Assembly: GCA_023423715.1 (NCBI GenBank)
Contig: JAFAFC010000038.1
Coordinates: 1-16,700 of the forward strand
Length of the DNA: 16,700 nucleotides
Direction of reading: 5' to 3'
Origin: Bacteroidota bacterium
GTDB lineage: Bacteria > Bacteroidota > Bacteroidia > Flavobacteriales > Weeksellaceae
The position numbers and the translations under genes are program-made. Within the stretch, counting starts at the first letter, position 1. The number at the start of each line of letters is the position of its first letter. The notes beneath the pieces were generated by a model that made no database searches, was not told where the DNA came from, and was given only the letters and a program-made list of their open reading frames with translations. This document shows positions 1-6,348 of this stretch, one piece after another.

Positions 1-71
1 TTTTCATTGATTTAGAACCCGTAGGAGATAATTTATTTAATATATTTGCCCATCTGATTTTGAAAAAATAA
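1..71 (+). CDS. 3' end of an unidentified upstream gene (partial)
   Basis: Reading from base 3, 22 codons are open up to a TAA at 69-71, ending in ...LFNIFAHLILKK. The gene begins outside the window. It stops 13 nt before the next start, so it is probably part of the same polysaccharide operon. The fragment is too short to assign a family. It is called a gene end only because of the tight spacing and the shared strand. Confidence 0.5.
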   Translation, partial: FIDLEPVGDNLFNIFAHLILKK

Positions 72-84
72 TTTATAACGTTAA

Positions 85-1215
85 ATGGCAGTTTTACACC
101 CAATTTTTACTCTATTATTTGTCTTTCTGGTACTGTACAGTATTGCGGAAGTAAATGGTAGAGATAAGAAAAGTACGACAATTGTACTTTGGATTGTAGG
201 TATCTTTATGATACTTGCCATTGGATTAAGAAAGTCTGTTGGAGCCGATTATCCGGTGTATGAGCAGATGTACTACCTTTATTTCCCAACATTAGAGATT
301 TCTGAACTCATTGATAAAGGTTTGTTTAGAGATACAAATATTGAGATAGAATGGCTTTACATTATGTTAAATAAGCTTGTCTTTTTCTTTGGTATTCCTC
401 CATTTTTTGTATTGACGCTCATAAGCGCTATCATTACAATTTCGATAAAATTTATTTCATATTTCAAAAACTCAGCATATCCTATTTTTTCCATTCTGTT
501 ATTTTTGATTCCTGCTTATTTTATTGCAGATAGTGGACATATGAGGCAAGCTTTAGGGATGGTGTTTTGTTTGGCTTCTTTTAAATATATTAAGAATAGG
601 AATGTTTGGATGTACTTAATGTGTATCTATGTTGCGATAGGTTTCCATAAATCAACAATAATTTTTCTTCCAATGTATTGGATTGCGACGGTCGTTATGA
701 ATCCGACACGTATTTTTGGAATTATCGCCATTAGTATTCTCCTTTCACCATTGCAAATCTATAATTACTTTTCTTCAGTATTGGACACTGTTGATATAAA
801 GGATTTGTCTGCTGGTTACAAAGGGTACATTAGTTATGAAGCAGAAGGGTCACTATTTAGTGATGTTTCTATTGTTGTTTACTCGCTATTGCTCCTTGTG
901 TTTAATGAAGTAGCTTCAAAAAAAATATATTATTATGAGTACATGCGTAATATTGTACTTTCAGGTATTTGTCTTTATTTTATTATGAGGGAGAACCCCG
1001 TATTTTCAACAAGACTCGTGGGAAGTTTTCTGGGATTTATTCCACTAGTTATTCCGAACATAATTGCTTCGATTGATAACGAAAGGACGAAGAGAATACT
1101 TTTCTTCTATTTTATAGCATTTTCCATTTTTTACTATTTTGTATTTGCTGCATATCAAGGAGCTAGTAGTAGGTTTACGCCAGATTCATATAATAATTTC
1201 CTTTGGAGTAAATAA
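85..1215 (+). CDS. EpsG-like/Wzy-type polysaccharide polymerase, integral membrane
   Basis: A 376-residue, very hydrophobic protein with about ten likely membrane segments. Three motifs match the EpsG family of repeat-unit polymerases: GLRKSVGADYPVY (47-59) after the second membrane segment, an RQ pair (154-155) in HMRQALGMVF, and GFHKS (186-190) followed by LPMYW. EpsG/Wzy proteins join undecaprenyl-pyrophosphate-linked oligosaccharide units on the outer face of the inner membrane, and that role is inferred here. The ATG at 85 follows the previous stop by 13 nt, and the next gene starts 8 nt downstream, so it lies inside an operon. No flippase (Wzx) is visible in the window and would be expected upstream. 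Family-level confidence is good; the linkage formed cannot be predicted. Confidence 0.8.
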   Translation: MAVLHPIFTLLFVFLVLYSIAEVNGRDKKSTTIVLWIVGIFMILAIGLRKSVGADYPVYEQMYYLYFPTLEISELIDKGLFRDTNIEIEWLYIMLNKLVFFFGIPPFFVLTLISAIITISIKFISYFKNSAYPIFSILLFLIPAYFIADSGHMRQALGMVFCLASFKYIKNRNVWMYLMCIYVAIGFHKSTIIFLPMYWIATVVMNPTRIFGIIAISILLSPLQIYNYFSSVLDTVDIKDLSAGYKGYISYEAEGSLFSDVSIVVYSLLLLVFNEVASKKIYYYEYMRNIVLSGICLYFIMRENPVFSTRLVGSFLGFIPLVIPNIIASIDNERTKRILFFYFIAFSIFYYFVFAAYQGASSRFTPDSYNNFLWSK

Positions 1216-1223
1216 TTTTTTTG

Positions 1224-2780
1224 ATGAGGAACAAAAATCTAGTGTTTGGAGTTGCGATTTTACTTTTCATAGGATTAGTAATTTATAATATAGTCGTTGT
1301 ATTTGATTTTGCTGGAAAGTATATTTATCCTTTAGATGATGCCTATATCCACTTGTCGATTGCAAAAAACTTCGCCGAATTTGGAATGTGGGGAATCACA
1401 CCTTATGAGTTTTCGTCTACAACGTCATCTCCTTTTTTTACATTATTATTATCGATATTGATAAAAATTTTTGGTAATTGGGAATATCTTCCCATTGTGC
1501 TAAATGTTTTAGGAAGTATTTGTTTGTTAGGTGTATTGCGTAACTATCTGATTCGATACTCTTTAGCTACTTATAGCCTGGTTTTAATTGGAGTTGTACT
1601 TCTTGTTCCACTTCATTTGAATGCATTGGTTGGGATGGAGCATATCCTTCATGCTTTGACTTTAATACTTTGTTTGATATACTTTCAAAAATATATTATT
1701 GATGGCAGCTGGACGAATTTTTTGTATTTAGTTTTGTATTCAATTTTAGCAACAGGATTTAGATATGAGAGTTTGTTTTTTATCTTTTTCATGTGTGTTT
1801 ATTTATTTTTTGTTCAAAGAAAGTATGTGAACAGTTTTGTTCTTGGATTATTGGCGATATCACCAGTGATAATTTATGGTTTGATTTCCATGCAGCAAGG
1901 TTCCTTCTTTTTGCCGAATTCTTTAGTTCTCAAGGGAAATACAAACGATGGTATTTTAGGATTTGTTATGCGGGTGGCTGGAAATGGATATCGAGCACTT
2001 TCGGTACTTTTCCTTGTAATTATTTTATTTGTATATCTTTTTCAATATTTAAAAACTTCATTTAAAGCAAAAGGTTTAAGAGAGATTGTAGTGCCATTAG
2101 TTGTATTTGCAGGTTTTAGTATTCACTTATTATTTGCAAATTTTGGTTGGCTCCTTAGATATGAAGCTTATTTGGTAGTTGTCGTTCTGTTTGCCGTTGC
2201 CCCTTTTTTGGAGGTTATTTTTCAAAAATCAAGGACGAATTCTATTTTAAAGTATTTAGTTTTAGCATTGCTTTTGGTCAGTTTTTCGATGAGGTTTATT
2301 CCTATGTTGAAATACCAAAAAATTGCGTCTAAAAATATATTTGATCAACAAATTCAATTATCAAATTTCTTACATGAATACTATAGTAATTCGTATGTAA
2401 TTGCTAATGATATTGGCGCTATAACCTATTTTAACCCGATACATTTGTTAGATACGTATGGTTTAGGAAGTATCGAGGTTGCGAAATTGAGAGAAAAAGA
2501 TCACGGTAATTTCACCGATAATAAACCTCTTCAAGATTATATCCAAAAGATGGCTGAGGGAGGGCGTTATGAGGTAGCGATGGTTTATGAACATTGGGTA
2601 AAAATGCCGAGCACATTTGTAAAAGTTGGCGCATTAGAAATCAAGGATAATTATATTTCTGGCGGAAGTGTGGTTTCCTTTTATGCTACCAAACATGAAG
2701 ATGTAGATAAAATCAAAAAGCAACTACGAGATTTTTCAAAGAAAGTTCCAAAAGATGTAATGATTACAATAGTGGATTGA
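1224..2780 (+). CDS. GT-C superfamily membrane glycosyltransferase-like protein
   Basis: A 518-residue polytopic membrane protein. After the first membrane segment comes LDDAYIHLSIAKNF, with an acidic pair (D38-D39), and then a TTSSPFFTLLLS stretch. A GMEHILHAL motif follows near residue 137. A mostly soluble C-terminal part begins with ANDIGAITYF. This layout (DD in the first outer loop, GME motif, ...NDIGA...LLDTYGL region) is that of GT-C glycosyltransferases using polyprenyl-phosphate sugars. A role in decorating the repeat unit from the periplasmic side is inferred. The ATG at 1224 is chosen over an in-frame TTG at 1221. The spacing of 8 nt to the previous gene and 22 nt to the next indicates co-transcription. 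Donor and acceptor are unknown. Confidence 0.65.
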   Translation: MRNKNLVFGVAILLFIGLVIYNIVVVFDFAGKYIYPLDDAYIHLSIAKNFAEFGMWGITPYEFSSTTSSPFFTLLLSILIKIFGNWEYLPIVLNVLGSICLLGVLRNYLIRYSLATYSLVLIGVVLLVPLHLNALVGMEHILHALTLILCLIYFQKYIIDGSWTNFLYLVLYSILATGFRYESLFFIFFMCVYLFFVQRKYVNSFVLGLLAISPVIIYGLISMQQGSFFLPNSLVLKGNTNDGILGFVMRVAGNGYRALSVLFLVIILFVYLFQYLKTSFKAKGLREIVVPLVVFAGFSIHLLFANFGWLLRYEAYLVVVVLFAVAPFLEVIFQKSRTNSILKYLVLALLLVSFSMRFIPMLKYQKIASKNIFDQQIQLSNFLHEYYSNSYVIANDIGAITYFNPIHLLDTYGLGSIEVAKLREKDHGNFTDNKPLQDYIQKMAEGGRYEVAMVYEHWVKMPSTFVKVGALEIKDNYISGGSVVSFYATKHEDVDKIKKQLRDFSKKVPKDVMITIVD

Positions 2781-2802
2781 AAATGATTCTTTAATAACAC
2801 AG

Positions 2803-3177
2803 ATGAAAAAAAAGAGTATCTATATTATTTTAATAATTGCAAGCGTATCCATTATTTGGGGGATATCGTATTATCGCGAAAAACATGCGTATGCACTTGT
2901 TAAAGAATATTACTCTGTTCCACCACAAAAACAATTAGATTCCACATTAATTAACGATGGTGAAAATTTGGCCGTTGATGATTACCGAGAACAACTTATC
3001 TTAGACCTGAAGAAAAATAACGTTTTGGATAAAGTAATTTTAATCAATCCTGATGAGGTTGGTTTAGATTATTATACTAATAAAAATTGGTTTGCCGATC
3101 CTTTGCATATAAATCAGTCAGGCTATGATGTTTTTAGTGGTTTTTTAGCACAAAAAATTAGTGATCTTGAAAAGTAG
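2803..3177 (+). CDS. short membrane-anchored protein with SGNH hydrolase-like C-terminus, possibly a deletion remnant
   Basis: A 124-residue protein with basic start MKKK, one membrane segment (about 5-20) and a periplasmic part. Near the C-terminus, WFADPLHINQSGYDVFSGFLAQ carries the D-x-x-H-x-N-x-x-G pattern that ends SGNH/GDSL esterases and DltD/AlgX-like proteins (block V, the Asp and His of the catalytic triad). The N-terminal nucleophile block (GDS/GSS) and the middle blocks are absent, and the protein is about a third or less of a normal SGNH protein. It may therefore be an internally deleted relic or a small protein re-using only the tail. Neighbours are surface-glycan genes, where intact SGNH proteins often acylate or deacylate sugars. 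Its end overlaps the next gene by 17 nt, so it is still in frame and translated with the operon. Confidence 0.5.
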   Translation: MKKKSIYIILIIASVSIIWGISYYREKHAYALVKEYYSVPPQKQLDSTLINDGENLAVDDYREQLILDLKKNNVLDKVILINPDEVGLDYYTNKNWFADPLHINQSGYDVFSGFLAQKISDLEK

Positions 3178-4177
3178 CGCAGTTATTTCAATTATTGTTC
3201 CTGTTTATAACACCGAGAATTATCTTTCTCGATGCTTGCAATCTTTGGTGCAACAAACTGTTAATTCTATTGAGATTTTGGTTGTAAATGATGGCAGTAC
3301 AGATGGCTCTCAAGATATTATAGATGAGTTTCAAAGCGAATATCCAGACAAAATTTTTCCATTTAAAAAAGAAAATGGAGGACTTAGCGACGCAAGGAAT
3401 TACGGACTTGATAGAGCTTCTGGAAAATATATTGGCTTCGTTGATAGTGATGATTATGTTAATCATGCAATGTTCGAAGAAATGGTTAGCCTAGCGGAAA
3501 AACATCAGGCTCAAATAACGATTTGCAATATTCAGAAAGTTGATGAAAATGGGGTTGTTCTTCAAAAATTAACTCAGCTTCCCAATTTTCCCGAACGTGT
3601 TGAATTGAGCAAGAACCTGTCTTTATTCTCCGATATTAGTTATTTTGCTTGTAACAAGATATTTAGAAAGGAACTTTTTAACCAAAAACGATTTAAGAAA
3701 GGGATTCATTATGAGGATATTCAGCTCATTCCACAATTGGTTTTGGAATGTGAAACTGTTGCTCAGACTCAAATATTTCATTATCAGTATTTTGAACGTT
3801 CAGAGTCTATTTCAAAATCCCACACTTTAAAGGGGTTGGATATTCTACATGCTGTTGAAGATGTTGAAAAGGTATTTTTTACTTCCAAATTTAAGCAGGA
3901 GAAAGAAGCAATAGATAATTTCAGAATTCTAGAAGGGGTTTATACTTTTTTAGCCTATCTAGCTTTTGTCAACGATAAAGAAAGTTATTCGATTATGGCA
4001 ACAAAACTTAAGGTATTTAGAAAAGAAAGAGGTTTGTCTTTGATTAAAGTGTTGAAATATAGGCGTTTTGGCCAGAATTATTTATTGTCTTTACCATTTC
4101 AGAAACAGGTGTATTATGTTTTATTGTTTCTAGGACAAGAAAAATTAATAAATGCACTACAGAAGGTAAAAAAGTAA
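3161..4177 (+). CDS. family 2 glycosyltransferase
   Basis: A 338-residue cytoplasmic protein with a clear GT-A/GT2 domain at the N-terminus: SIIVPVYNTENYL (10-22), VVNDGSTDGS (41-50), the ENGGLSDARNYGL stretch (71-83) and the metal-binding DSDD (95-98). A later HYEDIQLIP motif fits the catalytic-base region. It should transfer a sugar from a nucleotide donor to the growing lipid-linked repeat unit; the sugar is not predictable. The start is a GTG at 3161 (a TTG at 3167 is the only other close choice), because the first beta strand VISIIVPVYN must be kept. It overlaps the preceding gene by 17 nt, which suggests translational coupling. A 170-nt gap follows, so it closes the variable cassette. 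Confidence 0.88.
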   Translation: MILKSSAVISIIVPVYNTENYLSRCLQSLVQQTVNSIEILVVNDGSTDGSQDIIDEFQSEYPDKIFPFKKENGGLSDARNYGLDRASGKYIGFVDSDDYVNHAMFEEMVSLAEKHQAQITICNIQKVDENGVVLQKLTQLPNFPERVELSKNLSLFSDISYFACNKIFRKELFNQKRFKKGIHYEDIQLIPQLVLECETVAQTQIFHYQYFERSESISKSHTLKGLDILHAVEDVEKVFFTSKFKQEKEAIDNFRILEGVYTFLAYLAFVNDKESYSIMATKLKVFRKERGLSLIKVLKYRRFGQNYLLSLPFQKQVYYVLLFLGQEKLINALQKVKK

Positions 4178-4247
4178 AGGAGAAATAATAGTGACACGTA
4201 TTAGTAATGAATTGTAAATAAAGCGAGTGTAATTGAGTTTTTTTTAA

Positions 4248-4255
4248 TAGTTTTG
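4248..4255 (+). promoter_or_regulatory. candidate -7 promoter box for the WecA-like/export module
   Basis: TAGTTTTG matches the Bacteroidetes -7 consensus TAnnTTTG and lies in the 170-nt gap ahead of the WecA-like gene, just after a run of eight T. No convincing -33 TTG is seen at the usual distance. The predicted transcription start is near 4260, giving a leader of about 88 nt. A single box can occur by chance in DNA this AT-rich. Confidence 0.4.
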
Positions 4256-4264
4256 TGCGCACAA
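4253..4264. repeat. perfect 12-bp palindrome TTGTGCGCACAA over the promoter start site
   Basis: TTGTGCGCACAA is a perfect inverted repeat with no spacer, G+C-rich at its centre inside a very AT-rich gap. It overlaps the end of the candidate -7 box and the predicted transcription start. That position suits a repressor operator. With no loop it would make a poor RNA hairpin, so a DNA-binding site is the likelier reading. No regulator can be named. Confidence 0.4.
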
Positions 4265-4338
4265 TGATGAAAAATAGACCAGGATTAAGTGGATTTTGTA
4301 TTAAATTCATTGTGATTAATATTAAGAAAGTTTTTTAA
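4264..4338 (+). CDS. possible 24-codon upstream ORF / leader peptide
   Basis: An ATG-ATG start at 4264 opens 24 codons (MMKNRPGLSGFC...KKVF) to TAA at 4336-4338, 9 nt before the ATG of the WecA-like gene. If transcription begins near 4260 the ORF would be nearly leaderless. There is no homology that I recognise and no family evidence. It may be chance, so it is listed as a candidate only. Confidence 0.2.
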   Translation: MMKNRPGLSGFCIKFIVINIKKVF

Positions 4339-4347
4339 GCGTTTTTA

Positions 4348-5460
4348 ATGGAGATAGTAGATGATTTTATAAATAATCTTGGATTACCCTTATTTTATGT
4401 AAAGCTTATTGCAGGCTTTACATTTGCTTTTATTATTACTTTTTTCTCTATCCCAACAATCATCAAGATTTCAAAAAGAAAGAATCTTATGGATGAGCCG
4501 GGATTTCGAAGTTCGCATCTTAGAAAAATTCCCAATCTTGGCGGTATTGCTATTTTTTATTCGATAGGAATATGCGCTTCTATTTTTGCATATGAATTGT
4601 TTGAAATCTACAAATTTTTATTTGCATCGCTCATTATTCTGTTATACATCGGTGTGATGGATGATATTGTCGTTATCCGCGCTTACAAAAAATTACTAGC
4701 GCAAATTTTGGTTTCGGTGCTCATAGTTGTGGGTTCTGATGTTAGAATTAGAAGCCTTTTTGGGGTTTTTGGAATCTTTGAATTAAATTATTATGTCAGT
4801 GTATTATTTAGTGTCATCACGTTTATTATTCTAGTTAATGCATTTAACTTGATTGATGGGATTGATGGTCTTGCCGGCGGATATTCGGTTCTGTGCAGCT
4901 TGATGTTTGGGATTAGTTATTTTAGATTAGGTCCTTACAATTATCCACTTGTCGTATTTTGCATGGTAATTATAGGATGTGTTTTGGCTTTTTTATATTA
5001 CAATCTGTCGAATTATCGAAAAAATAAAATTTTCATGGGAGATACAGGTTCCATGATTTTGGGATTTTTATTAGCATTTACGGCAATATGTTTTATTGAT
5101 ATTTTTATTGATAAAAAAATTCCGAATGTTCCTAGGTATCACCTTCAGTCGGCTCCTGTAATTGCAGTCGCAATTTTGATCCTCCCAATTATCGATACAC
5201 TTAATGTAATTTTCGTAAGGCTTTCAAATAAAAAATCCTTATTCGAAGCCGACAAAAACCATATTCACCATCGTTGTTTGGCATTGGGAATTACGCATAG
5301 ACGCTCCACTTTTTATATATTAGTATATTACCTTTTTGTTGTTGGTGTTGCCTATTTTTTTAGACATATTAATAACAATGTGTTATTAGTGATTATTGTA
5401 GGATTAGGTTTTATAGGAGCATATCTGCCGAGTTTAATCCTAAAACTTCGGAAATCATAA
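4348..5460 (+). CDS. WecA/TagO/MraY-family undecaprenyl-phosphate sugar-1-phosphate transferase
   Basis: A 370-residue inner-membrane enzyme with about ten or eleven hydrophobic segments. It carries the family signatures: MDD at 104-106, NAFNLIDGIDGLAGG (164-178), FMGDTGS (229-235) and DKNHIHHR (302-309). The HIHHR loop is typical of WecA/TagO-type enzymes using UDP-N-acetylhexosamine rather than MraY. The expected reaction is UDP-HexNAc plus undecaprenyl phosphate giving Und-PP-HexNAc and UMP, the first step of repeat-unit assembly on the cytoplasmic face. The glycan genes upstream and the export genes downstream agree with this. It is separated from the GT cassette by a gap with promoter-like elements, and the next gene has its own -7 box 33 nt further on. 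The exact sugar is inferred. Confidence 0.88.
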   Translation: MEIVDDFINNLGLPLFYVKLIAGFTFAFIITFFSIPTIIKISKRKNLMDEPGFRSSHLRKIPNLGGIAIFYSIGICASIFAYELFEIYKFLFASLIILLYIGVMDDIVVIRAYKKLLAQILVSVLIVVGSDVRIRSLFGVFGIFELNYYVSVLFSVITFIILVNAFNLIDGIDGLAGGYSVLCSLMFGISYFRLGPYNYPLVVFCMVIIGCVLAFLYYNLSNYRKNKIFMGDTGSMILGFLLAFTAICFIDIFIDKKIPNVPRYHLQSAPVIAVAILILPIIDTLNVIFVRLSNKKSLFEADKNHIHHRCLALGITHRRSTFYILVYYLFVVGVAYFFRHINNNVLLVIIVGLGFIGAYLPSLILKLRKS

Positions 5461-5476
5461 ATAAGTTTTACTTTTG
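5447..5476 (+). promoter_or_regulatory. Bacteroidetes-type promoter for the polysaccharide export gene
   Basis: TACTTTTG at 5469-5476 fits the TAnnTTTG -7 box. TTCG at 5447-5450, 18 nt upstream, is a partial -33 TTTG match lying in the last codons of the WecA-like gene. Transcription should begin near 5481, leaving a leader of about 13 nt before the ATG at 5494. The export and kinase genes may therefore be expressed separately from the gene upstream. Confidence 0.55.
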
Positions 5477-5493
5477 TAAACATATTAATTAAG

Positions 5494-6339
5494 ATGAAAA
5501 AATTAAATTATATCATTATTTTTCTTGCCGCATTATTATTTACTTCTTGTATTTCGCAAAAAGATATCCAGTATTTACAACCTAGTGAAAGCTTGGTTAT
5601 TAATGAGGAGGGGCTTATACCATATAATATTCCCGAATATAGGGTAACAAAAAATGATATTTTTAATTTAAATATAGTTACCACTCCAAAGGGAGATGCA
5701 GCGCAGTTTTATTCAATGTATAATACTTCTGGGGGTGAAGGAGGCTCTAGTACTTTGTCTGGTAGTGGAGCGGGCAATAGTCCTGCAAGTCCTGAGTTTT
5801 TTTTCAAAGGAATTAGAGTAGACTCTCAAGGGAATTTGAATGTTCAAGGGATTCTGGAGCCAATTAAGGCAGAGGGGAGAACAATTGAAGCTATTCAACA
5901 AGAAATTCAAACAAAGGTTAATGAGAATTTTTTAGTAGGAAAAACTCAAGTACGATTGAATCTTGATGGTATCAGTTATTACATCATTGGAGATATTGAA
6001 AGTACCGAAAATACAGGACCAAAAAAATCCTATAGTAATAGCTTGAGTATAATAGAAGCCATCGCAAATAATGGAGGATTAAACAGAACAATAGATCGCA
6101 AAAATGTTAGATTGCAAAGAAAGTATCCCGAAGGTATTAAAACGGTGCAGTTGGATCTTACCAGAGAAGATGTTCAAAATTCGCAATATTTCTGGATTCA
6201 AAACGGAGATATGATTTATCTAAATACACGTTCGAAGAGTTTACATGGATTTGGAAAAGACCCAATTCAAACTTTAACAACAGGGGTGTCTTTGTTAACT
6301 ACGGTTATGTCCATTTATTTATTAATAACGAGATTATAA
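5494..6339 (+). CDS. Wza-type polysaccharide export lipoprotein
   Basis: A 281-residue outer-membrane lipoprotein. The signal peptide MKKLNYIIIFLAALLFTSC puts a lipid-modified Cys at 19. A polysaccharide export domain runs from YRVTKNDIFNLNIV (about 49-62) to about 160 and is interrupted by a Gly/Ser-rich low-complexity stretch (about 78-100). A SLBB-like part (about 160-245) includes SIIEAIANNGGL. A hydrophobic C-terminal segment (about 262-279, TTGVSLLTTVMSIYLLI) would re-enter the outer membrane, as the C-terminal helix of Wza does. Proteins of this family form the export channel for capsule or exopolysaccharide with a Wzc-like partner, and that partner is encoded 9 nt downstream. A promoter box precedes it. 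Confidence 0.87.
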   Translation: MKKLNYIIIFLAALLFTSCISQKDIQYLQPSESLVINEEGLIPYNIPEYRVTKNDIFNLNIVTTPKGDAAQFYSMYNTSGGEGGSSTLSGSGAGNSPASPEFFFKGIRVDSQGNLNVQGILEPIKAEGRTIEAIQQEIQTKVNENFLVGKTQVRLNLDGISYYIIGDIESTENTGPKKSYSNSLSIIEAIANNGGLNRTIDRKNVRLQRKYPEGIKTVQLDLTREDVQNSQYFWIQNGDMIYLNTRSKSLHGFGKDPIQTLTTGVSLLTTVMSIYLLITRL

Positions 6340-6348
6340 TTTATCAGT

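Noticed and set aside
41..48. TATATTTG -7-like box 37 nt before the polymerase start
   Set aside because: It lies in the coding end of the upstream gene, has no TTG at the -33 distance, and such boxes are expected about once per 1.5 kb by chance if A and T are each near one third.
4177..4217. AAGGAG followed by GTG and an 8-codon ORF after the GT2 gene
   Set aside because: It looks like a Shine-Dalgarno site, but Bacteroidetes genes rarely rely on one and an 8-codon frame is easily random.
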